A DNA stretch of 64,000 bases, from the NCBI GenBank assembly GCA_001414485.1, contig LLEY01000039.1, positions 124,001 through 188,000 on the forward strand, in the 5' to 3' direction. The notes below the pieces were generated by a model. The model did no database searches. It was given only the letters and a program-made list of their open reading frames with translations, and was not told the origin of the DNA. The stretch comes from Calycina herbarum. Taxonomy: Eukaryota > Ascomycota > Leotiomycetes > Helotiales > Pezizellaceae. How positions within the stretch are numbered: the stretch's first letter is position 1; every line of letters starts with the position of its first letter. This document shows, piece after piece, positions 46,911 through 58,256 of the stretch. The position numbers and the translations under genes were made by a program.

Positions 46911-48165
46911 TTAATCAATAATTCCGAAAAACCGCTCACAAAACTCATCATATAAGCGACGCACTCCAACTGCATCCTCTTCAGAATGTAGAGTTGCGAG
47001 TCTCTTAAATATCTCATCTCCCTCTTTTAAAGAAAGTTTCTCGTAATAGTCATAAACCTCTCCGCCAAGGCACCAAGCTGGGTTTGCTGGAGCATCTGAG
47101 TCATAAGTCAATGAATCCATGAAGTCATCAAATGCGTAGGTTGACGGTCTTGTCATGTGACAGTCGTGTCGAGGTTTTTGGCGGTGCTGCTCCCAGTCCC
47201 AGGGTAGAGAGTCATCTTTGGGGGAAACGAACTTGACAAAATGCTGTGGAAGGTGGTCCCGAGAGTGACCGTTATCGCTTATATCGCAGCCCGTAAGACG
47301 TTTCGCAAAATTCGTCCAAGCACGACTATGTTGATACTCTGCAGAAGCCGTCTCATATGCACTAGCTCGATTGATGATGGTTTTGATACCCGAAAATGCG
47401 GCGGAAAGGCGATATATGGTATTCGGCAAGCATATACGTCCCGTATCCATTATTAGAGAAGATATAGGCAATGCTAGATGTTGTATGTTTTCCATGTTGA
47501 AGCGTCGAAAAGTGGTTTCAATTTCTCCCCTTGAGCGGGCACCAAGAAAGTTGATAAGCAAGAGTACATCAACAGAAGGGCACATATAAATGCATGCGAG
47601 AGATTGAGTACTTTTAAAGGTCTGGCAGTAAAGACTATCTTTCGTGTGAGCAGAAACGTTACTTTTATACTCGGATTTGATTATTTTTATTTTTACCTGA
47701 GAACAAGATCGCGTGACTCGCGAAAAACGGCAAGGAGCCAGTTTATGTCAGCGCTATCCACACAAGGACGTTCACGTTGGAGATCAAAATATATAACACG
47801 GGGACCCGGAGTGCGCGTGTCCAAATTTTGAGATGAAGCTCGATCGGAAGCTCAGGAAAGAGGGAAAATGTGGTGGTGACTTTCGATATCTGCTCTTGGT
47901 CTGACTGGTTCACTTTCTCAATAGAATCAGCATTGCAATAATACGCTGTCGCTTGGCTGAGGGTTTTCCAGTAGTGAGCCTTGGGGTCAGTATCATGAGC
48001 TGTCTCGAGATGCTGATCAAGTGTGCTTTGATATCTGAAGGTCTTTGAGCAGCCCATACAAGCCTTCCGATGACTTAGGTCGATGTGATCAGTGAGGCGG
48101 TCTTGATTGCGAAAGGGGAGTCTGCACTCCTCGCAGTGGAGAACTTTCTCCGGTTGTTCTGACAT
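46911..48165 (-). pseudogene. C2H2 zinc-finger plus 2EXR-domain protein with one-base deletion
   Basis: Start ATG at 48165 (MSEQPEK). Two C2H2 fingers follow: CEECRLPFRNQDRLTDHIDLSH and a second beginning CMGCSKTF and ending HLETAH. Next is the 2EXR motif FSLFPELPIELHLKIW. At the ALPGPRV segment the frame breaks: the next residues GPRVIYFDLQ...INWLLAVFRESRDL are one frame over, as if one C were lost from a CCCGGG-type run near 47812. Exon 1 ends at 47697 (GTAAAA donor) and exon 2 runs 47610-46911 with CPSVDVLLL and FNMENIQHLALP, typical of the second half of 2EXR proteins. The function of 2EXR proteins is unknown. Confidence 0.8.
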
Positions 48166-48544
48166 TGTCAAATTGTTGATGATGGTGTGTTGTTTTGGAG
48201 TGGGTGCTTAACTTGATAGGGGCTCGACAATAAAAGCGGCAGTAAATACTTCTGGTGTGTGTGTACTTGGAGACGCGAAAGCACGTGCCAACCTTCACCG
48301 CGCCTTCCCGGTCCCCTGCGAGATTCTAGGCAAATCCCCTCAATCCATCCCGTATCTCTAGTGTATTATTAGATATTGGCCAGGCAGATAACAAGCAGTT
48401 GCCTCTATCGTTTGGTCAATGCTCATGAAGAAACTATTCTTTGGCTCATGGAAACTTATAAATATAGCCCGCCAACTGCCCCTCCTTCAATCAAACCAAT
48501 TCCGCAACTATTCAAATATACTCACGACCAGGAAATCCGAAAAA

Positions 48545-50901
48545 ATGACGACTCCGAATTACCCAGGTCTCGGTCTCCCTCTGAGGCACTTTCCCCAAGA
48601 CTTCAATGCTGAAGTGTACCCTTTGGGCATTCACGGGAATTTCCATGGCTCAAATTCAGATCTCATCCCAGTCCGTGAGGTAGCTATGATGACGATCATG
48701 GACAAATTAACCGACAAGGAAAACTGGCATACGAAAGTTCTGGACAATGAAATTGTCGCCAAATGGCGTGAAGAAGCCGTGGAGTACTCCGACGATTTGC
48801 TTTGGAAAATAGCCACCAGTGACAAGGGCGTTGGTGACTGGATCAACGATCACTTGCGTCCAGTAAAACAGATAATTACCAATGAGACTTTTGATTATGT
48901 GGGTTCTTTTCTCCTCTCCTCTCAACCACTCGACAAAAGACAGAAGTCACACTTGCTAACATTGGAAAAGTGTGTGCAAGAGCTCCAAAGGAAAGGTCGG
49001 TACTACCAAAAATCCGGGCTGATTCCAACACTCGACGCTTGTGCATCAGTTGTCAAGTCAGACCGAATCATTTCTACCGACCTACAAGATGAGCTACGCA
49101 GTGTTTTTGATACATTAAAGAAGGATCAAGCAGTTTCCCCGGACTGGCATCCAAACTCAGACAGCATGGTCCAGGATCTCATTCATCCATCTATGTATCC
49201 TCTCGTTTACGGAAGAAGCAGAGTTCTCAAAGAGGAAGTTGTCGGAGTTAGCGATGCCATTCACAAATGGGCCGGAAAGGGCGCGGTTATCCCCAAAGAT
49301 GAATTCGGTGCTCCGGGTCATAGCACTGGGATCGGAGGGTCTCACCCACCGTCAAATTTCTGGTCTGATACATACCAGTGGCTGCCTTCGAATGTCGCCT
49401 TCCAACCTGATGGCGAGGTTAAATTCACGAGTTACATCAACAACCTCCATCCAAACAAGTATCCCGAAATCTACCGCACAATCGAAAAACTTATTGAAAA
49501 GTCACTTCCGGCTTGGGATCAATGCCTAGGACTCTCGGTCAAGTATGATAGACAAACAGGCGCTGGGCGATTGAGTTCTCGATTCTCAAAGCCTGAAAAT
49601 CCAGAGTAATTGTTCCTTCCATCTCTCAATATTTGTTTGCTAATATGGGCCTGAACAGCGATGAAAATGAGGATAATTGGGTTGGTCGCAAGCCCGGGGC
49701 CCATGGTTCAGAGTCAGGGGTAAGTAGTGTCGGAGAGGATCCTGAGAAAGAAATTGATGATCCCGAGAAAGAAATCGATTTGGAAACCGAGGATGAGATG
49801 GAGTCTGAGCAGGATGACGAGGAACGAGAAGAAGCGTGGAGAGAGACCCGGATCCCCGTTCAACCTCAGCCAGACACCTTCGACCAAGCCGACGATTATT
49901 ACGACCCCAAATCAGGACGGAAACTCTCGGAAAAATTCAAAGAGTCTGGCCTTCAAATCATTGTCAAGATGGCAAGCATTGAGCTTTCACCCGAGAAGCC
50001 CGAATTTCCCGGTGAGTTTTCTTCAACCCAGTTTGATTTTGGTGAAGCAATACTGACAAAGGTTTCTAGCTGGCGGTTGGCATGTGAGTTACTTATGAAC
50101 AGTTCTCGTTCTTGCCATATGGCTCAATTATCTAACACAAATAGGTCGAGGGACAGATGAATGAACGTATCGCTGCAACAGCACTATACTATCTAGACAG
50201 CGAAAACATCACCCCCTCCTCATTATCATTCCGGATGCAAACCTCAGCCTACATGGAAGACGAATTCACCGTCGGCCAAGACAGCTACCATTGGTTAGAA
50301 CGGGTCTACGGAACAACCCTCGGACAAGGAAACTCTCCCTGTCTCCAAAACTACGGTAGTGTAGACACACCAGAGGGAAGACTTCTTGCCTTTCCCAATG
50401 TCTTGTAAGTCTTCTTCTAAATTTCCAAAACGGGATTCTAACACGCCCAGTCAACACCGCGTATCCCCCTTCCGTCTAACCGACCCAACAAAGCCCGGCC
50501 ATCGCCGCTTCATAGCCCTCTGGCTCGTCGACCCTCACACCCGTATAATCTCTACCGCGAACGTCCCACCCCAACAACAAGACTGGTGGGTCGACGCAAT
50601 CTTCTCACAATCCGAAGATGTGAAAAACGCTACAATGTCAAAAATCCCCGTTGACTTGGCAAATATATTAGAAGAAAAGGATATTGTCGCTGGAACAGCT
50701 GGTGAGAATCGAGAAGGCAAACTTCCGCTGGAAATAGCAAAGATGGTGAGAGAGTATTTTGATGTTGATGGTGATAGGTTGCCTATGACGGGGGTTGAGG
50801 CGAGGGAACATAGGGAGACACTTATGGGTGTTAGGGGTGCTTTTCAACAGGATGCTGAGGGGGAGTGGCATTCGCATACTTATAGTTTTTGTGAGCATTA
50901 G
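48545..50901 (+). CDS. DUF4246 family protein
   Basis: Five exons: 48545-49605, 49659-50011, 50070-50083, 50145-50404 and 50451-50901, all joined in phase, 712 residues. An in-frame ATG at 48419 would add 42 residues that resemble a mitochondrial presequence (Arg, Ser, Leu, no acids, RNYS near the end). Marks: YPGLGLPLRHFP at the start, PLVYGRSRVL, YQWLPSNVAF, an acidic insert (DPEKEIDDPEKEIDLE), then GGWHVEGQMNERI, RLLAFPNV.QHRVSPF and HRRFIALWLVDP. The WH...E and later His/Arg pattern resembles iron/2-oxoglutarate oxygenases, an inference. The 14-nt third exon encodes the GGWH core. Function unknown. Confidence 0.88.
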
Positions 50902-51143
50902 GGGATTGTATTTTAGTGGGGAATTCTTGGGATTTAGAGGAAGATTGGCTTAAATTTGTATATTGTGGAAGAAAAGCTGTGATGCAAATAAAATGAAACT
51001 ATAGGTCACGTGGATTAACTTCGTGGACATCTCCATGGTGCTTAATGCTTTTCAGAAAATACATATGAAATGTAGCAGGGGTTTTTTTCCCCAATAAAGC
51101 CCGCAACTTTTATTGAGAGCGATCCACACCCGAAGCCCATCCG

Positions 51144-51935
51144 TCATCCCTTCTTCCTCCCCTTTACAACACCAAAATTTGGTTCCTCCAAAAACTCACC
51201 CCAAAACTCCTTATCCGCTTTCACTATAGCCATCTCCTCAAACGGCACAACTTCCAAATCCACAATCCCCAGCTGTCGTGGAATCTCATCCGCAAGCGTA
51301 TAGCTGTCCTCCATTGACGTGGCCTCAAACTTCACAACCTGTTCTACCACGAAAGAAACCTGATAACGAAGCCCGTTTGGAATTTCCTTCACATCCGTAA
51401 AGGTAACCCCGTATTTGCCCCTCCCTTCTTTCATATAATCAGCCCGTATGCCCTTCCCCAAAACGCGGACACCAAGGAAGCGACCGGAAGGCTTGAGATA
51501 GAACGCAACGTTCGCCCACATTCCCTTCAAATCATCCAACGTCGCAGCATGGTCGAAAGTCCAATTTACCATTACCACATCGTACTCCCCGGGCCCAAGT
51601 AACGAGGCTGAGATGTCCTGCGTGGAGAGGGGGCGAGAAACGTCAGCTTCATGCCAGGCTATGCTCTCTGTGCGACCAAGTGAAGCTTCGATGGTTTTCC
51701 CACTCTCCATCATCGAGAGGCTTATGTCCACAAGATCAACCTTCGTCGCACCGGCGGCGATAGCTTCACGAGCATGGAGTCCACTTCCTCCTCCAACATC
51801 AAGGACTCGAAGATCGTTGCAGTCTCCTAGGGCTGACTGGATAAGTGCTGATTCGAGTTTGTAAAGAGGAGTGTTTTCAACGGCATCGTATTTGGGGGCA
51901 AAGGCCTCGTACTGCGTTTTCGAGACGGTGGCCAT
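51144..51935 (-). CDS. class I SAM-dependent methyltransferase
   Basis: Single open frame of 263 residues. Motif I is VLDVGGGSGLHAREA (residues 44-58), followed by the acidic end of strand 2 (KVDLVDIS), ADVSRP at motif II, YDVVMVNWTFDHA at motif III/post-I and the LKPSGRFLGV strand. It begins with FAPKYDAVENTPLY, typical of small-molecule or toxin-pathway-type fungal methyltransferases, but no substrate can be assigned. No intron and no signal peptide, so probably cytosolic. Confidence 0.9.
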   Translation of the reverse strand: MATVSKTQYEAFAPKYDAVENTPLYKLESALIQSALGDCNDLRVLDVGGGSGLHAREAIAAGATKVDLVDISLSMMESGKTIEASLGRTESIAWHEADVSRPLSTQDISASLLGPGEYDVVMVNWTFDHAATLDDLKGMWANVAFYLKPSGRFLGVRVLGKGIRADYMKEGRGKYGVTFTDVKEIPNGLRYQVSFVVEQVVKFEATSMEDSYTLADEIPRQLGIVDLEVVPFEEMAIVKADKEFWGEFLEEPNFGVVKGRKKG

Positions 51936-53087
51936 TACGATTGAGGATTGCTAATTGAGTCTAGTAACCTGAAGTCAATGCGATTTGATACAAGAAGCTT
52001 CAAACCTGAAAGGAAGTGAAACTTTAGACAAGAGGGTTGTCGATATACGATGTATGACCCCGCACCAGCGTCACATGGCGGAGATGTATGCCTGTCAGTT
52101 ATCAAGACTTTACAGCAGGCTGCTTTATGAAGTCCGTTTTAACTATACTCAAATGAATTATGAAAAGTTCCTGTTAATAACGAGAAGCAAATGAGCTATC
52201 CACGCATTTAAAAGTTTTGCGGAGCACCAGTGAACTGGCGACACAAGCGACCGTTTATCACTCCGGTTGCCATTGTACAAACTGGATTCAAATTTTCGGT
52301 GTCGATAATCGGAGCAATTATACGACTATTCTTACAGACCTTACAGTAGGTTGCGCGATATTTCCTTCAGGGCTTCACACGATGCTTACAGAGAGTCGCT
52401 TGCGCCTCATTGGTCTTGGCTGTACACCCATTTCCAGGCTTCTGGCAAGGGCGACCTCGTATTCACATTCCCAAAAGTTTACGAGATCTTTCTTCGATGT
52501 AGGACTTCCTACTTCACAGTTTTCAATTATCCATCCAAAATCTAATCCCAGTTCACTGGTTTTTCAATTTAACTCGAGGGGATCGGTCATGAAATAATCC
52601 GGGGTAACCAAAAGAATAGTTTGAAGAGGTTTAATGGAGTTGGAGGTTCGATTTCTTCCAAGAAACTTTCGCGCAGTCCTTGCGGCGTAAAGACCCTGTT
52701 ACGGAGGCATTACCGTTGCGATTTCCGAGACTGTACTGTTCATCGGCACCTAAATGTGAAATGTTACGCGAACATGCCACTGGTGAGACTATTACTTCCT
52801 CCCTTCAGAAGAAGATGGTCCTCCAATCATCTTGTTTCTTTCTTCTTATACGCTTACATCAGTCGGCATCCATTTTCGACACATAGTCTAGCGTGTTTCA
52901 AGATGGTGTTCATGACGCCTCATCTCGTATTTTAGGTTGGTCTAAAAATAACCTACTATCGATGTGTACCGATACGAGTCATCGATCAATAGAGTCATTA
53001 ACCCCCCCGGATATTCTCAACTTTGGGCTATCAAAATTTCAACCGTTATCACGAAATACAAACGGATTGGGATAGTCAATCGTAGCC
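51936..53087. other. intergenic, nothing recognised
   Basis: Several short plus-strand frames (52217-52597, 52621-52935) have no family resemblance. Should include promoters for the divergent genes at both ends. Confidence 0.4.
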
Positions 53088-54089
53088 ATGACCTCAAGCG
53101 ACGAAGTTTGGATCACAAGTCGAAGTCGGGCTCCATCAATCATAGATGTAAAATCGGAAAATGAACGCGTCTTTGCCCAACTTCCCGATCTCATACAGGA
53201 AGCTGCAATGGCCACAGAGCGTAAGTTTCACGACCATCATCTGAGACTTTTTACTCACAGAAAGCTAGTCTCCAACCCAAACCTTCTCATCAAACGAGTA
53301 GACACTACAAATGAATCGTATTTGAAGAAACCTATGTTCATCATAGCACCCAGAAGAGACTCTGGTATATCTCTGCCAGACATAAACGTCACAGACGAAA
53401 AGTTCCTCGCAAAATACGGTTCAGATCTTTCAGCAAACTTCGCCGATATCAAAATTTTGGGAGGAAAAGCGTTCTTGCGAAAGATAAACCACTCGAATAA
53501 ATCCACATACTCGCTTTGTACTTGCGCAACGGGATATATTTGGGTGTCTGTCAGATATCTCTACGAAGCGCCATTACAGGGTGATTTCTCTGATATCGAA
53601 ATTCAAATCGGCACATTCGCTTTGAAAGCACGGGCGATCACTACCGTTGAGGTTCCGTGTCAATATCTGGCGGACCCGGTTCGTGACGATCTTCTTGATG
53701 GTTCACTGGCGCTTCTCTGCTCGTTTGTCATTGGGAAATACCTGCGACTGCGAATGCTGGGAGAACAATATGAACATGCAATGGAGACAGCAATCACGGA
53801 TTCACGAAGTGAGCTCTCGGCAAGGAGAATCGTTGACCCAGGGCGGTTCGGAAATTTTGGGTTGTTTCTAAAAGAGATATGTGCCAATGCCCCGTTGCCG
53901 CCAACTTCCGTGGTATCTTTGATATCAAGAAATATGATCACTGGGCGTTGGAAAGGTTGGAGAGACAAATCAGCATTGAGAAAGCGATATTCCTTCTTCC
54001 CGAAACAATTAGTCTGGAGCCTACAACATTCGAAATATGATTCCTTGAATCTCATCAGGAACAGCATCAAACCGTCCATTCCAAATTAA
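53088..54089 (+). CDS. hypothetical protein, possibly BTB-like
   Basis: Single open frame of 333 residues with start MTSSDEVWITSRSRAPS. The segment SANFADIKILGGKAF resembles the opening of BTB/POZ domains (FSDVxIxVGxxxF), and the block DLLDGSLALLCSFVIGKYLRLRMLGEQYEHAME resembles the helix that follows a BTB core (cell type, age, LL.lY.lAdkY). The middle strand-helix region does not match well. The C-terminus is basic. If BTB it would mediate protein-protein contacts, for example with Cullin-3, but this is tentative. Confidence 0.6.
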   Translation: MTSSDEVWITSRSRAPSIIDVKSENERVFAQLPDLIQEAAMATERKFHDHHLRLFTHRKLVSNPNLLIKRVDTTNESYLKKPMFIIAPRRDSGISLPDINVTDEKFLAKYGSDLSANFADIKILGGKAFLRKINHSNKSTYSLCTCATGYIWVSVRYLYEAPLQGDFSDIEIQIGTFALKARAITTVEVPCQYLADPVRDDLLDGSLALLCSFVIGKYLRLRMLGEQYEHAMETAITDSRSELSARRIVDPGRFGNFGLFLKEICANAPLPPTSVVSLISRNMITGRWKGWRDKSALRKRYSFFPKQLVWSLQHSKYDSLNLIRNSIKPSIPN

Positions 54090-54129
54090 AGACCCCTCCT
54101 ATAGGCAATACCAACCTTGGTTTCATTTT

Positions 54130-56088
54130 CTAAGAGGTCGGCACGGCGATTCTATCGATATTGGGCCCTTCACGAAGTTATTAGCAACGAATTCCCTATC
54201 TATCTCATAATTTACTCACCCCAACCTCCATTATAAGCCTCGAAAACGAAAGTATTCACACTTCCGGCATTCAAAGCAACAGTTATGGCCGCAGAACCTG
54301 GAGTATTGTCGTCCCCAGTTGGAATAAAAGCTACGATATACTTGATACCGTTCACGCTCAATGTCGCATACCGCTGAGTCGAATCCGCATTCGTGTAGCC
54401 GATTCTAATGGTCGAATTTGTTGCCACGGTACTGCTCACACTTGCGATCGTGAGTTTTCCATTTGGAGACCCGCCAATATATCCAATGGACTTTGCACCC
54501 GAGCATCCAGTACAAGCGACGGATTTTGCCCCTGAAGCAAGAGTGTTTACGCTTGCTTCGGCTTCGTATGTCGTTTCTGTGGGCCCAGGAGCCCAGGTTC
54601 CTTTTGCTATGTCGAGTACCCAGTTTACTTCGTTGTTCTGGAAATATCATTAAATGCAATTCTATTTCAAGAGAACTTGTGCTGGGGGCTTTACCAAAGT
54701 AGCTGTTGTTCCTGAGAGAGTCAGGGGTAGCCAAACGTAGGTTGATCTCATGAGGTTCGAGGATACCCAGCGATCTCCCATGTACCTATTCTCGTCAGTT
54801 CTATACTTGCATTTCCCCCTTCTGCTACTTCTGCCTCTGTCAAGTGGAAATTGATTTTAAACTCACATTGCTACTCCGTTTATGTCAACTACCGCGGCGG
54901 TTTGCGATTTGTACTATGGGCCATGGAATCAGTTTTCAATCATTGAATTCGTAGAAAAATATTGAAGGATAACTCACAGTCTTCGTCCCAGCAGGCGCAA
55001 ACAGTTTCCAAGCACTCCAAGGCCCCGCCAAATTAGTCGAGGTACAGTAACTATTACTGCACGAGAGCATTAGTTGCCAAAACTACCCACCAGATTATTC
55101 CACTTACTCGTTTGGATCCCAACCACTTTGATCCGAAGAAAATGCAAAGTAAGTGTTTCCTTTTTTGAGAATCGCCGCTGCTTCGTAGGCATACACTATT
55201 TGAAGATTAGAAACCAGTATTTTTTACAGTCGGAACTTGGGAATACAAACACTCAGGCCAGAGATATGTGTTGCTCTCAACTGTCAAGTAATCCGCGGCA
55301 AGTTTGTCAATTCTGAGACCGTTGACCCGCTATGGGAATGTTAGTGCTTTTGACTTCCAGAGTGCAAGGAAGTGTTTGTGCTTACATCTTCGGTGAGAAG
55401 GTATGCTTTTCCATCTGTATCTTTGAAGAGGTTCAAATCTCGACTCTGGAATCCGAGAGGTTGCTTTGAACCGCTACGAGTATCGAGTCAGTCTCTCTCC
55501 CTCCGTCGTCCTCAATTTAGACAAACTCACATGTAAGAATATGTCCCGCAGACAGTATCACTAGTCGCAACACCAGCCTTCGCCTCCCCATAATTACTAC
55601 TATCAATATGCAACCACTATCATCCCATAAATTAGCAAGGACTCCGTCTGATAGTCCTAAACATACCATAACATATTTCTTCGTAGCATCATTATAAATG
55701 ACATGAGGTCTCTCCACCACCCTCCCAGTCGCCAAATCAGAAGCACCCTGTCCAACTGTAAGGAGCTTATTCACAAACTTCCAGTTCACCAAGTCTGGTG
55801 AACTGTAGCAGTTTATAGACTGGAACGCCGAGCCATCGAGTTTGTTCTCGCCGATTTGGTAGTAGAGTCCGTTTACGAGGATCACACCACCGCCGTGTGC
55901 TTGCATGTGTTGGTACGGGGCGTTGACAGTTGTGATAGATGCGCCAGGAATCTAGAAGATAAAAGTTAGTGGTTGCCGAACGATGCGTATGAACCGGAGG
56001 GTCTCACAATTTGCAAACTCGCGGACACCAGGAATGGAACTGCAGTCCATACGGACAGGAGGAGTGAGAGGAGGCGTGAGGAAAACAT
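54130..56088 (-). CDS. GH43 exo-beta-1,3-galactanase-like enzyme with C-terminal CBM35-like module
   Basis: A many-exon gene (about ten short introns). Start at 56088, signal peptide FSSRLLSLLLSVWTAVPFLV. Recognisable pieces in order: QAHGGGVILVNGLYYQIGE (first blade of the five-bladed propeller), YSSPDLVNWKF, VVERPHVIYN, SSNYGEAKAGVATSD, GFQSRDLNLFKDTDGKAYLL, YEAAAILKKGNTYFAFSSDQSGWDPN, YMGDRW and WLPLT. After the propeller a beta-sandwich has YEAEAS, SIGYIGGSPNG, GYTNADS, ending GGWGPNIDRIAVPTS and TAG at 54130; this fits CBM35. The final exon is joined through donor GTGAGT. Expected role: release of galactose units from the beta-1,3-galactan backbone of arabinogalactan. Neighbour of a GH79 gene on the same strand. 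Confidence 0.88.
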
Positions 56089-56598
56089 GATCAAAGGATG
56101 ACTTTGATAGAGACAGCGTTGCAATTCCTATCTCAGTAAACAATCCAGATGCGAGTACCAAAGAAAATCCCCAAGGAAAAACACAAACATATTAACCTTA
56201 TTTTAGCCAACAAGCTTTATCCCCCCCTATGTCATCTGAGCAATTCCCCAATAGGAACGCCTGTTTGTAATACAATAGTAATAAGTTCCCACCATTAGTA
56301 TCACATAAAGTGATGATCAGGTGCCTAAAACATACTCCCCGCGATCCCCGAAGCCGCCGATTGAGGGAGGAGGATCTGGTGGAGAAATGGTATGGTGGAT
56401 CCCCCAAAACCTTAATATTGAGTAATATCCGCTCGTATTCTTCCACAAGGGCCGAATGAATATATGCAGGGTCTAGCGCCTAATGCTTGGTATTGCGGGG
56501 TGGAATTATGGAGCTTTGCCTCGGTCCAAATATCATCACAGCCTGGGGAATTTAGGAAAGGGGGAACTTTTTATTTTGGATTCAAATGCTGAATGTTT
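56089..56598. promoter_or_regulatory. intergenic between GH43 and GH79 genes
   Basis: A 510-bp spacer; the GH79 gene ends at 56599 and the GH43 gene starts at 56088, both on the minus strand. It should hold the GH43 promoter. No specific operator was assigned. Confidence 0.4.
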
Positions 56599-58256
56599 CT
56601 ACTGTAGGTAGACCAGCAACGCCTCCGAAGCAGCAACATTAAACGTTGCAGTACCAGAAGTAACAGCTACCATTTCATAAGCTTCGTCTCCAGTGATTTT
56701 GCACGTAACATCCGTGAAAGTCTGACCTCCAAATGATGGGGTAGAACCCTGATCGGATCTTGAGAGCGCACTTGCAGCTGTCAATCTCTTTGCTTTCAAG
56801 CTCGTCCCAGGCAACCCGCTCAGGACGAATGATGAGCTTGCTCTTGTGCCACTTCCGGCATAATAGTCTGAATTGTAAAGAAGAGCGTGGATCGGTTTGC
56901 GGGCAGAGTCGTAGATGATGTAAACAGCGTAGCCAGTTGAGCCTGCGTCCAACTGAGAGATGAAGGAACCACCTGCCATTGCTGCTTGGGCGGCGTAGGC
57001 TCCGTAGTAAGGGGCACCCATGGTGTATCTGCCCCACCAGCAATAATAGCAAAGCCCAACAGTTCCATGATGAAAATATGTACGCTTAATGTTGAGGACA
57101 GCAGCGTGAAGAACGTAATCCATTGTCCAGAGAGCTGCGCCAAATGTTGGGCTTATAGTCGCGGCTCCTCCCCCAGAAACTAAATCTCGTTAGTACGAAC
57201 TCAAAGGAGGAATGATATATAGAACTACATACCCGAGTTGGTCTCCCCAAGCACATATTCTTTGCCAATAGCAGTGGCAGGTGCAACATCTGCAATGAAC
57301 TTGTTCATGTTGCTGACAATGCCACTGTGGCTCATCAACGAGGTAACCGTTCCTCCTGGATAGTTGTGATGCGCATAATCGTAAACATAAGATCTTGCTG
57401 TAGAATTTAAAACGGGAATTAGCTCAGCAGCTCCCCATGTTGGTGCATCCGAGTTGGAGTTGCCAGCTTGAATTATTGCCCCAGCACCCAATGCCTTCCC
57501 AACTTGGTTGATCCATAAGTTCTGCGATTTTGCGTCCGCGGCTGGGTTCCAAGTTCCAGCATTTATTGCAACTGGCTGGTTTGCTCCTGCGTAGTATTCG
57601 GGTTCGTTTCCGAGCTCAATAGCCCGAAGGTTTGGCATGCTACTTTTCACCACCTTTGCCGCTGCAATTGTATTCGCAATATCGTCGTGACCTCGATTGA
57701 GCCCTAGGTATTCTTAGCAGATGTATTGCGGGTTGGGAAATAGACGACATACCGATTATCACATTTCCCGCATATGTTGCTGCTAGTTCAAAAAAGGATT
57801 TCCCGAATGTCAAAGCTGCGGGAGCGTCCGTTGGATTTGCCACGGTGTATACGACGTATGCCGAAGTAGATGCATCGTAAGTAGCCCGATCCCTAGGTAC
57901 CCATTAGAAACCCCATTTGACCCAGAGCAAATCATTGTCATAACTAACTGAGTTGTCCCGCCGATTCTGATAGGTGGCCATACGCCTGTCAACGTTCGGA
58001 AGTTATTCAGACATTGGTTTGTAGCCGTGACGTTTTTGAAGTACGATGGGAATGCGAAGAATTCGAACCTGCAGACAATTGTCAGTATGGATACAGCAGT
58101 TGGCTAAGAATTTGGAACTCACGAGACTCCAACGGGTGCAACGTCGAGTGCTGCTGCGCTGGATGGAGCAGAAGCAGGAATTGTATAAGAAACAGTCGCG
58201 GATCTAACAAGGGCGGGTAGTACAAGCCAGAGAATTTGCGCCGTAGAGAGCAACAT
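56599..58256 (-). CDS. GH79 beta-glucuronidase-like enzyme
   Basis: Five exons with clear donors (GTGAGT, GTTAGT, GTATGT twice). Signal peptide MLLSTAQILWLVLPALVRS. The catalytic barrel begins VGVSFEFFAFPSYF and continues WPPIRIGGTTQDRATY, GLNRGHDD, and AIELGNEPEYY, where the Glu after Asn is the acid/base. The nucleophile Glu lies in YVLGETNS, followed by GGGAATISPTFGAALWTMDY. A C-terminal beta domain ends at VAASEALLVYLQ. Known family role: removal of glucuronic or 4-O-methyl-glucuronic acid from arabinogalactan proteins and related glycans. Together with the adjacent GH43 gene it suggests degradation of plant arabinogalactan outside the cell. Confidence 0.9.

Noticed and set aside
46911..47589. 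Treating 46911-47585 and 47743-48171 as two separate genes
   Set aside because: Both parts belong to one 2EXR protein; the gap is an intron plus a one-base frameshift.
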